Notes: generated by a model not told the origin, from the letters alone. DNA of 64,000 bases from Caldicellulosiruptor hydrothermalis 108 (GCF_000166355.1 NC_014652.1:1710928-1774927), one strand, 5' to 3'. Counted from the stretch's first letter, positions 44,905-54,095 are shown. Made by a program: numbers and translations.

Positions 44905-46245
44905 ATGTTCAAATTAAACGCAGACTTGACATCAGACAATTCACTGCGCAAAAGTCTCAATTTTGTAATACTTGGCATCACATTTGGCATAGTTTTTTTC
45001 AATGTAACAACAGGGTCACCAGTTGCCGGATTTGCAAAGGCAATAGGATTTGGCGATCTGATGTATGGTGTGATGCTTGCACTGCCAGTGCTTGGTGGTG
45101 TGGCACAAGTTTTTGCCTCTTATTTTCTTGAAAAATCAAAAAAAAGAAAGCTCATATTTTTAATAAGCGGATTTCTTCACAGACTACCATGGGCATTGAT
45201 TGCCATTTTGCCACTGATTTTAGGAAAAGGCTCGTATATTCTGCTATTTTTCTTGATATTATTGATGACAATATCTTCGATTTCTAACTCGTTCACAAAC
45301 GTTTCTTTCTGGTCGTGGATAAATGACTTGGTTCCAATGCACATAAGAGGCAGGTTCTTTTCAAGAAGAGCAACAATTTCCACCATGGTTGGAATGCTCA
45401 GCGGACTTGCCATTGGTAAATTTCTGGATATGTACAATAGTCTTTTAGGATTTTCTATAGTTTTTGTGTTTGCAGCCTTAATGGGAATGCTTGATATAGC
45501 TTGTTTCTTCTTTGTAAAAGATATTCCTATGAAGGTTCAAGAACAACAAACCGATTTGAAAAAGATGTTTGTTTCTACTCTTAAAAACCATCACTTTAAA
45601 AAATTTATGGTCTTTTTTGTAATCTGGAACTTTGGTCTTAGCATTGCAGGTCCATATTTTAATATGTACATGATAAAAGACCTCCAGATGAGTTATTTTG
45701 ACATTATTCTTCTGACACAGATTGTAAGCAACATTGTAACCATACTCACATTACCATACATAGGAAGAGTGGTAGACAAAATAGGTAATAGACCTATGCT
45801 CCTTTTTGCAGCAAGTCTTTTGTCGTTGTTGCCTATTGTGTGGTGTTTCACTAATGAAAACAATTACAAGTATTTAGTAGCCATAATAAGCATATTTGCG
45901 GGTCTGTTATGGCCTATAATTGATATGAGCAACAACAACTTAATCTTGAAGTTATCCGACCAGACTCAAACATCTATGTACGTTGGTGTTATAAACATGT
46001 TCAATGCAATATTTGGAACAGCTATTCCAATTGTACTTGGAGGCTATCTTATAGAAGATATCGCACCGTACATTGTTACCTTTTTCAAAAATTACATGCA
46101 TTTTGACATAGCCACATACCATGTCGCATTTTTTGTATCAGGCTTTTTGAGATTTTTAGCTGTGATTTATCTTAAAAAGAACGTAAAGGAACCTGGTGCA
46201 AAGAGCCTCAAGAATGTTATCAAAAGTAAAATAAAAAGAGCGTAA
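44905..46245 (+). CDS. MFS transporter
   Basis: A 446-residue membrane transporter with about 12 hydrophobic segments. It has the MFS-like loop after segment 2 (ASYFLEKSKKRKLIFL) and a second-half counterpart (LPYIGRVVDKIGNRPMLLFA). The substrate cannot be told from sequence. GGGGGT lies before ATG. A TATAAT at 44835-44840 is a likely -10. The strong terminator at 46262-46300 ends the transcript. Confidence 0.88.
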   Translation: MFKLNADLTSDNSLRKSLNFVILGITFGIVFFNVTTGSPVAGFAKAIGFGDLMYGVMLALPVLGGVAQVFASYFLEKSKKRKLIFLISGFLHRLPWALIAILPLILGKGSYILLFFLILLMTISSISNSFTNVSFWSWINDLVPMHIRGRFFSRRATISTMVGMLSGLAIGKFLDMYNSLLGFSIVFVFAALMGMLDIACFFFVKDIPMKVQEQQTDLKKMFVSTLKNHHFKKFMVFFVIWNFGLSIAGPYFNMYMIKDLQMSYFDIILLTQIVSNIVTILTLPYIGRVVDKIGNRPMLLFAASLLSLLPIVWCFTNENNYKYLVAIISIFAGLLWPIIDMSNNNLILKLSDQTQTSMYVGVINMFNAIFGTAIPIVLGGYLIEDIAPYIVTFFKNYMHFDIATYHVAFFVSGFLRFLAVIYLKKNVKEPGAKSLKNVIKSKIKRA

Positions 46246-46261
46246 AAAACATACAAAATGC

Positions 46262-46300
46262 AAAAATGCCCAAAGCTTCATTTTGCTTTGGGCATTTTTT
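46262..46300. terminator. Bidirectional terminator shared by the MFS gene and rnpB
   Basis: A 13-bp stem (AAATGCCCAAAGC/GCTTTGGGCATTT, 8-nt loop) has T-runs on both sides, so it can stop the plus-strand MFS transcript and the minus-strand RNase P RNA. Confidence 0.88.
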
Positions 46301-46318
46301 GAATTATCTTTTTTTGAT

Positions 46319-46674
46319 TGTGCGACCAGGTCTGTAAGCCGAGTTCTGTCGAGAACGGCTATTTCTCTGTGGGTCTGATGTTGCCATCAGACCTCTTGCG
46401 ACCAACCCGGGAACGCAGCGGGCCACTGCATTGTTCCCCTATTTGGTCTTGCTCCGGGTGGGGTTTGCACAGCCAGTCAGTCGCCTGACTGCTGGTGAGC
46501 TCTTACCTCACCTTTTCACCCTTACCATCCATGCAAAAATGGACGGCGGTTCTTTTCTGTTGCACTTTCCTTGGAGTCGCCTCCACTGGGTGTTACCCAG
46601 CACCCTGCCCTGTGGAGCTCGGACTTTCCTCACAAGGGAAACTACCCTTGCGCAGCCGTTCGACCTGCTCGCAT
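46319..46674 (-). ncRNA. rnpB: RNase P RNA
   Basis: The catalytic RNA of RNase P, about 355 nt. On the minus strand the hallmark segments GAGGAAAGTCCGAGCTCC (P3-J3/4 region) and ACAGAACTCGGCTTACAG (P4 3' side) are both present, with AGAGAAATAGCCGTTC between. The 5' end TGCGAGCAGGTC pairs with the 3' end GACCTGGTCGCA as helix P1. The overall layout looks like the ancestral type A. It has its own promoter and is followed by the terminator at 46262-46300. Ends are accurate to a few bases. Confidence 0.95.
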
Positions 46675-46679
46675 ATTCT

Positions 46680-46707
46680 ATTATAAATCTTATTTAAATT
46701 ATGTCAA
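46680..46707 (-). promoter_or_regulatory. Promoter of rnpB
   Basis: On the minus strand TTGACA (46707-46702) and TATAAT (46685-46680) are 16 bases apart. Both hexamers are perfect. Transcription would start near 46674, just upstream of helix P1. The promoter lies directly behind the ispA stop. Confidence 0.85.
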
Positions 46708-46710
46708 CTG

Positions 46711-47610
46711 CTACTTTTCTCTGTTTATCAAATAATTGGTAAGTTCTATAAGAAGTTCTGAATTGTCATACTTTTTTATCACATCTATGGCTTTCTGAGA
46801 ATAATGTTCAACAAGCTGCTGTGCTTTTTCCAAACCATAAAAGGTTACAAAGGTATTCTTCTTTTCCTTTATATCCTTTCCTATGCTCTTGCCCACTTTT
46901 TTACTGTCACCGATAACATCCAAAACATCATCTCTTATTTGAAAGGCAAGACCAAGATTTTTCCCGTATTCCTCCAAGTCAGATACAACATCATCTTCTG
47001 CGCCTGCTACAAGAGCTCCGCATACACACGATGCCTGAATCAATCTTGAGGTTTTCTTCAAGTGCATCTCAAACAAAAGCTCTTCACTTTTAATATCCTG
47101 TCCAGAGTTTGTTATATCAATAACCTGACCGCCTATCATACCTTCGACGCCAGATGCCCAGAAAAGGTATTTAGCTGCTTTTATCAAGTTTTCTCTGCAA
47201 CCATAGCGCAATATCCAGTCCATGCAAACTTCTGCTGCTAAATTTAAAAGCGCATCCCCTGCAAGAATGGCTATCGCTTCGCCAAACACAACATGATTTG
47301 TAGGTTTCCCCCTGCGCAAAACATCATTGTCCATTGCTGGCAGATCATCATGAATGAGAGAATAAGTGTGAATAAGCTCTATTGCAGATGCTATATCCAA
47401 AATCTTTTCGTCTACTATTTGGTCTTTTGAAACCATCTGATATGAAAGCAAACACAGCAAAGGTCTCAACCTTTTTCCTCCTGCAAAAACGCTGTATCGC
47501 ATAGCCTGATATATTATTTCTGGAGACCTTTCTTTTAAAATTTTTTCTAAATGCTCTTCTACTTTTTTCTGTGAAAGGTTTATATATTCCTCTAATTCCC
47601 TGCTTATCAT
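46711..47610 (-). CDS. ispA: Polyprenyl (farnesyl/geranylgeranyl) diphosphate synthase
   Basis: A trans-prenyltransferase of isoprenoid synthesis (299 residues). The first Asp-rich motif is HDDLPAMDND (near residue 83) and the second is FQIRDDVLDVIGD. The GGKRLRPLLCLL motif is at about 44. The chain length of the product cannot be fixed from sequence. The start overlaps the xseB stop by 4 bp, as in Bacillus (xseA-xseB-ispA). Confidence 0.94.
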   Translation of the reverse strand: MISRELEEYINLSQKKVEEHLEKILKERSPEIIYQAMRYSVFAGGKRLRPLLCLLSYQMVSKDQIVDEKILDIASAIELIHTYSLIHDDLPAMDNDVLRRGKPTNHVVFGEAIAILAGDALLNLAAEVCMDWILRYGCRENLIKAAKYLFWASGVEGMIGGQVIDITNSGQDIKSEELLFEMHLKKTSRLIQASCVCGALVAGAEDDVVSDLEEYGKNLGLAFQIRDDVLDVIGDSKKVGKSIGKDIKEKKNTFVTFYGLEKAQQLVEHYSQKAIDVIKKYDNSELLIELTNYLINREK

Positions 47611-47870
47611 TCTTTCTGCCCTAAGCCTCCATAAATATCATTGGTAATGTCATCTTGAATGTATTCTCCATTTAGTTTTTCAATTAACACTACTCTCTTT
47701 TCCACGCTGCGGAGTATATCATTGCAAACCTTTGTAAGCCTAATTCCCTCTTCGTAAAGCTTTATAGCCTCCTCAAGAGAAAGATTACCATCTTCCAAGC
47801 TCTTTACAATCTCCTCTAATCTTTTCATCGCATCTTCAAATTTTATATCTTTTTGCAGTTCACACATCAC
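47607..47870 (-). CDS. xseB: Exodeoxyribonuclease VII small subunit
   Basis: The 87-residue small subunit that coats the XseA stalk. The family sequence FEDAMKRLEEIVKSLEDGNL, followed by SLEEAIKLYEEGI, is nearly standard. It overlaps both xseA (11 bp) and ispA (4 bp). Confidence 0.95.
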   Translation of the reverse strand: MMCELQKDIKFEDAMKRLEEIVKSLEDGNLSLEEAIKLYEEGIRLTKVCNDILRSVEKRVVLIEKLNGEYIQDDITNDIYGGLGQKE

Positions 47871-49224
47871 TTTCAGCTCCTTCTTGCTTGAAAAACACCT
47901 TAGATTTTATTATACCATCTGAAAGCTGAGTAACTATCTCATCTCCATTACTTACCTGCGAAATGGTAGTCAAAATCTTAGAATTATGTAATGTTATAGA
48001 ATACCCCCTCTTTAAAACATTCAGGGGATTTAGGGCAATTAACTTTTCCAGATTGACCTTATATGCAAACTCTTTTTGCTGAAAAATCTTCTTGAAAGCT
48101 TCCCCAAGCCTTCTGCTACAGTTATCAAAATTTGTTCTCGCAACCAAAAGCCTTGATTCAGGATTCAAATCAGCCAATCTTTTTTCAAAATTCTTCAAAT
48201 TTCTATGAGCTTCATGGAGCTTTCTACTAATTGCAAAAGAAAGCTTGTGGCAATACAAATCAATATCCTGTGCACGTTTTGCAACGGTATTTGCTGGCGA
48301 ATTTTGGTATAATTTATATTGAAGTATTCCTACTTTCTCTTTGACCGTATTAAATGTCTTCTCCATTGCACTTTTCATTCTCTTTTGATATTCACTTAGT
48401 TTCTCCAGTGCCTGTTTCTGGAAACTCACCACCATTTCGCCGGCATTGGTGGGAGTTATAGCCCTCATGTCCGCAACAAAATCACTTAAAACATAGTCCC
48501 TCTCATGCCCTACCGCTGATATAACAGGAATTTTAGATTCAAATATCTTTCTTACTACCATCTCACTGTTGAACGCCATTAAATCTTCAAATGCGCCGCC
48601 ACCACGTCCAACAATAATAACCTCAACAGGCTCTGCCGTGTTGAAATATTCTATTCCCTCGCAAATCTCATATGGAGCGTTTTGTCCCTGAACTGAGCAG
48701 CTGTAAATATATACCTGAATGTTTTCAAATCGGGTATAAATTGTATTAAGAATGTCCCTGATTGCTGCGCCATTTTTTGAAGTGACTATTCCCACTTTTT
48801 TAGGATAACGTGGAATTTCTTTTTTGTACTTTGAATCAAAAAGTCCTTCCTGTCTTAGCTTTTCTTCAAGTTGTTTTAATTTTACAAACAGCTCTCCAAG
48901 TCCTATATCAGTGATTTCGCTTACCTTTAGCTCAATTATCCCTTCTTTTTCATAAAAAATGACATTGCCCTTTACAAGCACTTTTGAGCCATGCTTTATC
49001 TCTACACTTTTATCAAACCAAAAAAATACGCATTTTATCTTTGCATCATATTCTAAATCCTTCAGCTCAAAATAAAGATGCTCGCCTGAAACTGAAGGTT
49101 TTATAACTTCACCTTTTAGGTATATGTTTTTCAAAAGCACATCCATTTCAACTTTCTTTTTTAAATAGCTTGTAAGTTCATAAACACTCCATTCTTTCTT
49201 AGAAACTATATTGCTTATCATCAT
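47860..49224 (-). CDS. xseA: Exodeoxyribonuclease VII large subunit
   Basis: Degrades single-stranded DNA to oligonucleotides. The N-terminal OB domain (1-110) has VYELTSYLKKKVEMD. The catalytic domain contains TSKNGAAIRDILNTI, the GRGGGAFEDLMAFNSE motif, and SAVGHERDYVLSDFVAD. A long coiled-coil follows, then the C-terminal LNPLNVLKRGYSITL. At 454 residues it is full length. It overlaps nusB by 4 bp and xseB by 11. Confidence 0.97.
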   Translation of the reverse strand: MMISNIVSKKEWSVYELTSYLKKKVEMDVLLKNIYLKGEVIKPSVSGEHLYFELKDLEYDAKIKCVFFWFDKSVEIKHGSKVLVKGNVIFYEKEGIIELKVSEITDIGLGELFVKLKQLEEKLRQEGLFDSKYKKEIPRYPKKVGIVTSKNGAAIRDILNTIYTRFENIQVYIYSCSVQGQNAPYEICEGIEYFNTAEPVEVIIVGRGGGAFEDLMAFNSEMVVRKIFESKIPVISAVGHERDYVLSDFVADMRAITPTNAGEMVVSFQKQALEKLSEYQKRMKSAMEKTFNTVKEKVGILQYKLYQNSPANTVAKRAQDIDLYCHKLSFAISRKLHEAHRNLKNFEKRLADLNPESRLLVARTNFDNCSRRLGEAFKKIFQQKEFAYKVNLEKLIALNPLNVLKRGYSITLHNSKILTTISQVSNGDEIVTQLSDGIIKSKVFFKQEGAESDV

Positions 49225-49658
49225 GATTTCTGGCCTCTTTTCACCTCATTTGCAGCAATCCTGCCAAGTATACCGTTCACAAAGCTTGGCGCCTTTTCTA
49301 TCCCAAATATACTTGCCATATCAACAGCCTCGTCAATTGCAACAGAAACAGGCACTTCCTCTTCAAACAAAAGCTCATACACAGCCATCCTCATAAGTTC
49401 AAGCTCAACCATTGGAAGTCTGCTAAGTGGCCAATCTTTTGAGTACTTTTCAATAAGGTTATCTATTCTCTGCTGGTTTTGAATAACTCCTTTTAATAAT
49501 CTTTCAAGATACTTCTCATCTATGTCCTTGAAATCTTCATCTTGATTTAATTCTCTAAACTTTTTGTAAAATTCTATTATGTCTTGCGTATCATCTTCAA
49601 ATCTGTAAGCATACAAAATCTTCATACAGAGTTCTCTTGTCTTCCTTCTTCTGTGCAT
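49221..49658 (-). CDS. nusB: Transcription antitermination factor NusB
   Basis: An all-helical RNA-binding factor (145 residues) for rRNA antitermination, with NusE. The start RRRKTRELCMKILYAYRFED and the C-terminal EAVDMASIFGIEKAPSFVNG and ILG are family marks. It follows DUF2273 by 24 bases in the asp23 operon. Confidence 0.96.
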   Translation of the reverse strand: MHRRRKTRELCMKILYAYRFEDDTQDIIEFYKKFRELNQDEDFKDIDEKYLERLLKGVIQNQQRIDNLIEKYSKDWPLSRLPMVELELMRMAVYELLFEEEVPVSVAIDEAVDMASIFGIEKAPSFVNGILGRIAANEVKRGQKS

Positions 49659-49682
49659 TTTTCTTCATTTTCAACCCCTTTT

Positions 49683-49892
49683 TTACCATGGTAAGTGTTT
49701 GTCTAAAAACTCAATTAGTTTTTTCTTTTCAAAATATCGTCCGCCTATAAATATTCCAACCGCTATGCAAATGAATATAAACAGTGTTTTAAAAAAACCA
49801 AAAATAAGCACAAATATTGCAAATACAAGACCAATCAGCCCGCCTATTACTTCTCCTAAATGTTTTACTAAAAATTCCTTCAACAAATCCAT
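49683..49892 (-). CDS. DUF2273 small membrane protein
   Basis: A 69-residue protein with two adjacent membrane segments (VIGGLIGLVFAIFVLIFGFF and TLFIFICIAVGIFIGGRYF). It lies between amaP and nusB, the usual location of this family in Firmicutes. The function is not known; it is associated with the Asp23 cell-envelope system. Confidence 0.88.
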   Translation of the reverse strand: MDLLKEFLVKHLGEVIGGLIGLVFAIFVLIFGFFKTLFIFICIAVGIFIGGRYFEKKKLIEFLDKHLPW

Positions 49893-49902
49893 TTTAACAC
49901 CC

Positions 49903-50448
49903 CTACCTCAAATGAGTAATAGGTACTTGCGGGGCAACCATATCCTTCACGTGAAAGTTAATAGCTTTAACAGGGATTCCTATTGCCACTTCCACATGAC
50001 TCTTTATAGCATTTTGAACCTCTTTTGTCAACTCAGGCACATTGACATCATTTGTGACAATTGCGTCAATGTAATATATAACACCACTTTCGTCAAACTC
50101 TATCTCAATCGAAGCATCTTTTATTCCTTTTATATCCTTTACTGCATTGTACCCTGCAGACTCAAATGTCTTTGGTGAGATTAAGAGATTTCCAAACTCG
50201 TTTGTGTGAATTATCCCAAGCCTTGCTTTTTTCTTCTTAACACCAATAAACATTACTGAAAACCCCATTACTATCAGAAGTAGCGGTATGATGGCATATA
50301 TGGGTGTGTTCATATAATTATATACCGCAGCCTGAACTGTATCTACGTCAAAGATGTTGAGTGGAAGCAAAATAGCAATTACCGAAAAAAATATTACAAT
50401 TAACGTAAATATGGTCAAAAGTATTCTCTCGCCGATTTTCATTTGCAT
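49903..50448 (-). CDS. amaP: Asp23 membrane anchor protein (AmaP)
   Basis: A 181-residue protein with two membrane segments at about 10-35 and 52-70, then an Asp23-like domain (LLISPKTFESAGYNAVKDIK and following). It anchors Asp23 at the membrane in Staphylococcus. The start is preceded by GGAGGAAAG. It is separated from asp23 by a strong hairpin. Confidence 0.85.
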   Translation of the reverse strand: MQMKIGERILLTIFTLIVIFFSVIAILLPLNIFDVDTVQAAVYNYMNTPIYAIIPLLLIVMGFSVMFIGVKKKKARLGIIHTNEFGNLLISPKTFESAGYNAVKDIKGIKDASIEIEFDESGVIYYIDAIVTNDVNVPELTKEVQNAIKSHVEVAIGIPVKAINFHVKDMVAPQVPITHLR

Positions 50449-50468
50449 CTTTCCTCCTCACAAAAATG

Positions 50469-50501
50469 AGAGTAAATCTCTGCTGTTCAGAGATTTACTC
50501 T
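50469..50501 (-). terminator. Hairpin overlapping the asp23 stop codon
   Basis: A perfect 14-bp stem (AGAGTAAATCTCTG and its complement, 5-nt loop) is followed on the minus strand by CATTTTTGTG. The asp23 stop codon lies in the 5' arm. It can act as a partial terminator that makes asp23 more abundant than the seven genes behind it. Confidence 0.7.
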
Positions 50502-50899
50502 GCCACCTCTTCTTTTTGCTCTTCTTTCTCAAACTTTATTCCCTGAACATGTATGTTGACTTCAACAACTTTCAAGCCTGTCATGCTCTCAACAGCATTC
50601 TTTACTCTCTCCTGAATCTCCCATGCGACCTCTGGAATTCTGACACCATACTCTACTGTTATGTAGATATCAATTGCTGCTTCTTTTTCTCCAACTTGAA
50701 CTTTTACACCTTTTGCCAAGTTCTTTTTACCCAGAGCTTCTGTAATATTGCCTGTCCAAGAGCCAACCATTGATGCAACGCCTTTTACTTCGGAGGCTGC
50801 AACAGCTGCAATTATAGCCACAACTTCTTCTGCAATCTTTACAACCCCACCCATTGTTTCGCCAATAGTGTTTTCTGACATTTTAAAATACCTCCTCAA
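50495..50899 (-). CDS. asp23: Asp23/Gls24-family envelope stress protein
   Basis: A 134-residue abundant surface-associated protein. It begins MSENTIGETMGGVVKIAEEV and has the Asp23 core (VAAIAAVAASEVKGVASM, DIYITVEYGVRIPEVAWEIQ). The C-terminus is acidic. GAGGAGG lies 8 nt before ATG. It heads the operon that continues through amaP, DUF2273, nusB, xseA, xseB and ispA. Confidence 0.9.
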   Translation of the reverse strand: MRRYFKMSENTIGETMGGVVKIAEEVVAIIAAVAASEVKGVASMVGSWTGNITEALGKKNLAKGVKVQVGEKEAAIDIYITVEYGVRIPEVAWEIQERVKNAVESMTGLKVVEVNIHVQGIKFEKEEQKEEVAE

Positions 50900-50931
50900 T
50901 CTTTAATAAGAATTTTCATTCTATGTTATAT

Positions 50932-50961
50932 ATTATACCCTATACTTTTTTGTTTTAACAA
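50932..50961 (-). promoter_or_regulatory. Promoter of the asp23 operon
   Basis: On the minus strand, TTGTTA (50961-50956) and TATAAT (50937-50932) are 18 bases apart. The transcript would begin just before the asp23 leader. Confidence 0.7.
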
Positions 50962-50972
50962 CATCAGTTAAT

Positions 50973-51509
50973 TTAATTTGAGTTTTTACTTTGAGATACT
51001 CTTATCTTGTTAAAATCTACCTTGAACACGTTCATTATCACATTTTGAACCTGAATTAGCTCTCTCTTTTCAAGCTTCTTTTGTACCACAACATATATTG
51101 TATCATCTGTATAAAACACTGCACTCTCTCCCAAACCCTTGGAACTTAGAACATTTTCGCATGTCATTTCCTTGTTGCTGATATCAATAATTTTAGCTAT
51201 CTTCTCATCAACCTTTTTCTGAACATTTGCATCAGCTTGGTCATTTAAAAGAGACTTTAAAAGGTTGATTTCTTTAGAGCGTTCTATTTCTCTTTTTAGC
51301 TTCATTTCATCAATTGTACCTTCTTCAGCATCGCTTTCACTTTTGTGTACAGTCGGATTACTTACTTCAATTACAGAAGGGTTTATCTTCTTTTTATTTC
51401 CAAGCTCCACTCTTGAATTTATAATTCCTGCTACTATAAGTAAGATGACAAGCGAGATTGTCATCAGCTGTCTTTTGCTGTATACTTTTACAAATATCTT
51501 CTTGTTCAC
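50973..51509 (-). CDS. spoIIIAH: Stage III sporulation protein AH
   Basis: A 178-residue membrane-anchored mother-cell protein that pairs with SpoIIQ across the septum. There is one N-terminal membrane segment (LMTISLVILLIVAGII, about residues 15-30) and an extracytoplasmic YscJ-like domain (SKGLGESAVFYTDDTIYVVV). It is the last gene of the operon, 4-bp overlap with spoIIIAG. Confidence 0.9.
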   Translation of the reverse strand: MNKKIFVKVYSKRQLMTISLVILLIVAGIINSRVELGNKKKINPSVIEVSNPTVHKSESDAEEGTIDEMKLKREIERSKEINLLKSLLNDQADANVQKKVDEKIAKIIDISNKEMTCENVLSSKGLGESAVFYTDDTIYVVVQKKLEKRELIQVQNVIMNVFKVDFNKIRVSQSKNSN

Positions 51510-52060
51510 TTAACAAACACCTCCACTTTATCAGGAGTTATACCAAGCACAGTTGATGCAGCCTTAACAAGTCCTATATATATCCTCTTATCCCTTGCTC
51601 CTTTGGAGACTATAGCCACTCCTCTGACTTTTGGGTATATCTTTTTCACCACAAAAGGTTTTGATTCACCTTGCTGCTGCAGAACCACCACTTTGCTATC
51701 TATCTCTTCTTCAGAAATGGTTGTATTTTGGTTTTGTTTTTCACTTCGCCTGTTCTCTCTTGTTTCAGTAGCAAGCACGTATTCATAGCAGTCGTCAAAA
51801 GTTATCATCACTGAAACATCTCCTGTTGGGTCTATTTCCTTTAATATATCCTCAAGTTTTTTCTCAATTAGCTGTTCATACTGCTGCCCATCCTCTTGAA
51901 TTTCTTGTTGTTTTATAGTAGCACTTGTCTGTTTTGAAGATGTAGAAAAGTTTGCAGAAACTACAAGAAGAAATATTCCACATACGCCCAAAAAAATAAT
52001 CAAATCTTTGTTTTTCATAACATTTTCAAGTAAATCTTTTATCTTTCTCAAATCGGCCAT
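51506..52060 (-). CDS. spoIIIAG: Stage III sporulation protein AG
   Basis: A 184-residue protein that forms a ring in the forespore-mother cell channel. It has an N-terminal membrane segment (DLIIFLGVCGIFLLVVSANF) and a C-terminal ring-building domain (VRGVAIVSKGARD). It starts 6 bases after spoIIIAF. Confidence 0.9.
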   Translation of the reverse strand: MADLRKIKDLLENVMKNKDLIIFLGVCGIFLLVVSANFSTSSKQTSATIKQQEIQEDGQQYEQLIEKKLEDILKEIDPTGDVSVMITFDDCYEYVLATETRENRRSEKQNQNTTISEEEIDSKVVVLQQQGESKPFVVKKIYPKVRGVAIVSKGARDKRIYIGLVKAASTVLGITPDKVEVFVK

Positions 52061-52066
52061 TTTTCT

Positions 52067-52561
52067 TCACCTCAGCTTTTGGAAATAGATTTTATCTTTG
52101 CGCACATGATACTTGTTTGAAATTATCTCAACCACCTTACCATCATACTCACCTTCAATTTTTATCTCATCAACCTTACCAAAATCAGGTGAATCCATAT
52201 TTTCATAGATGTGCATTTCAACAATCTGTATCTCTTTCCCACATATATCTCTTACATTATCCTCAATATCATCTTTCAATTTGCTTTTATACTCTTGTAC
52301 AAGAGCTTCTCTGTAGATGTCTTGAGAGTAAATTCCCTGCTGGTTAAATTCACTCTCTATCCTCTGTAGACTTTTATGAAACTCAAACTTTAAAAAATCA
52401 GAGTTTTCGACAATGGGCGCTATTAATACCATGCTTACTGTCAGTCCCAGAAAAATATTTATGTATTTTCTGTAGCTTTCATTTACTAAGTTTTCAATTA
52501 AAATTGCAATTATTACTATATAAAATAGAGAGAGGGCAATCTCGTTGAGAATCTCCTGCAT
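52067..52561 (-). CDS. spoIIIAF: Stage III sporulation protein AF
   Basis: A 164-residue membrane protein with two N-terminal hydrophobic segments (IALSLFYIVIIAILIENLV and INIFLGLTVSMVLIAPIV). I start at ATG 52561, which follows GGAAGGTGAGAG. The longer frame to 52633 lies inside spoIIIAE and is not supported. Confidence 0.88.
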   Translation of the reverse strand: MQEILNEIALSLFYIVIIAILIENLVNESYRKYINIFLGLTVSMVLIAPIVENSDFLKFEFHKSLQRIESEFNQQGIYSQDIYREALVQEYKSKLKDDIEDNVRDICGKEIQIVEMHIYENMDSPDFGKVDEIKIEGEYDGKVVEIISNKYHVRKDKIYFQKLR

Positions 52562-52565
52562 ACTC

Positions 52566-53678
52566 TCACCTTCCAACCTGAAGCAAAAAGAGGGATGAGG
52601 AAAACGCAACAACAAACATACACAAAGCTGCAAATGCTATTGCAAAAATCAAAATGAGTACATCGGCATAGTCATCCAAAAACTGAGCAAGCTTTGCATC
52701 CCCAACCAAACCCACAAAAATAGCTGCTATTCTTAAAACAACAAATACAGCTAAAATCTTTAAAAGCGAAATTCCAATCCCTACAAGCAAAACTATTAAA
52801 CCCACCACACCCAGAGAATTTTTTACTATAGCAAGGCTTGTAGCAAGAGTGTCCGCAGCATCGGATAATATCTTCCCTACAAACGGCACAAAATTGCCAA
52901 CGCTGTATTTTATTGATTTTGTAATTAAGCTGTCCACTGTAACATTCGCAACACTTTCGACAGACACAATAGCAACAAACACAACAATCCCAATCACTAT
53001 ACACCACATCAACGCAGTTTTACAGAAACCCAGAACCCTTCTCAATCCCAATCTTCCACTATCAATATTCGATAAAATACTGAGAAGTATGTAAGTGTAC
53101 GCAAAGGGCGAGATGATGTTTTTCAAAAATTCAGACGAAAAGACAATAGCAAACATTATCTTTGGGCTCATTGCAGCCGCATATGTTGGATATCCCATAG
53201 AAGCTATCAGAGAAACAAAAAGAGGAAAAAATACTTCAGCAAAATTGCACGCATTTTGAACTGTCTGCTGGGCATCTAAAAGAACATCTTTTAAATTTTG
53301 AAGTACAATCAAAACCTCTGTAAAGAAAAAAGCCAAAAACGTTACATTTGCAACCGACTGATTCTTAAGACCTGTTTGAACGCTTGCAATGAGTATATAT
53401 AATAGGGCTATAATAAGTATCAAACTTATTTGACGAAAAGTAGAAAAAACCTGTCCCAATATTTTTTCCTTCAAAACATTTACCATATCCAGCTTTGCTT
53501 TTTTTTGTTCTACAATGCTTTCCAGATAACTACTTATATCTTTTTCAGTGTAGTCATTTAAAATTTGTTTCGTTTTTTTGATGTATTCTTGCGAAATCTG
53601 GGATGCTTGGCAACATTCAAGTGCTACTATGAAAAATACAAGTATACACACTGAAACTAAAGTCTTTTGTCTCATCAT
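52566..53678 (-). CDS. spoIIIAE: Stage III sporulation protein AE
   Basis: A 370-residue polytopic membrane protein of the SpoIIIA secretion complex. It starts with a signal peptide (TLVSVCILVFFIVALECCQA) and has about eight membrane segments in the C-terminal two thirds. It lies between spoIIIAD (9 bases) and spoIIIAF (4 bases). Confidence 0.92.
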   Translation of the reverse strand: MMRQKTLVSVCILVFFIVALECCQASQISQEYIKKTKQILNDYTEKDISSYLESIVEQKKAKLDMVNVLKEKILGQVFSTFRQISLILIIALLYILIASVQTGLKNQSVANVTFLAFFFTEVLIVLQNLKDVLLDAQQTVQNACNFAEVFFPLFVSLIASMGYPTYAAAMSPKIMFAIVFSSEFLKNIISPFAYTYILLSILSNIDSGRLGLRRVLGFCKTALMWCIVIGIVVFVAIVSVESVANVTVDSLITKSIKYSVGNFVPFVGKILSDAADTLATSLAIVKNSLGVVGLIVLLVGIGISLLKILAVFVVLRIAAIFVGLVGDAKLAQFLDDYADVLILIFAIAFAALCMFVVAFSSSLFLLQVGR

Positions 53679-53687
53679 TCATTCCTC

Positions 53688-54074
53688 TTATCTTAAAAAT
53701 TTGGTAATCAAATCAAATAGGCTCATTATTAAAGGAAGTGATAAAAATAAGATTATAACTTTTGCTGCAAATTCCACCTTTTCAGCAATTGCACTCTCAC
53801 CGCTGTCTTTACACACGCTTGCTGTATACTCTGAGATTAGTGCAATACCAGTCATTTTTATTAACGTCTTTACATAACCGTTTGCAAATGAAACTCTGTT
53901 GCTCATTTCAAAAATCTTCTCAACAACATACACAAGCTTATCAATCAGCATCAAAAAAATGAGTATTCCAACAATGACCGCCACAGCAAGTCCAATCTCT
54001 TTTTGAGTTCTTTTTAATATACTCGCAACAAAAATTGAGACCAAGCAAAGCACAATTATATTTAATATTTCCAT
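53688..54074 (-). CDS. spoIIIAD: Stage III sporulation protein AD
   Basis: A 128-residue membrane protein. It has about four hydrophobic segments (NIIVLCLVSIFVASIL, IGLAVAVIVGILIFLMLI, and others) and the conserved TGIALISEYTASVCKDSGE. It is one of the small conserved core proteins of the channel. Confidence 0.9.
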   Translation of the reverse strand: MEILNIIVLCLVSIFVASILKRTQKEIGLAVAVIVGILIFLMLIDKLVYVVEKIFEMSNRVSFANGYVKTLIKMTGIALISEYTASVCKDSGESAIAEKVEFAAKVIILFLSLPLIMSLFDLITKFLR

Positions 54075-54095
54075 TTTTTGTGGACCCTCAGCAAC

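Noticed and set aside
46431-46697. Plus-strand ORFs within 46431-46697
   Set aside because: They lie on the RNase P RNA gene, whose conserved RNA motifs explain the sequence.
52672-53007. Cys-rich ORF (CCVCCYCVCRKCC) on the minus strand
   Set aside because: It is a shifted frame of spoIIIAE; the Cys pattern is a by-product of the membrane codons.
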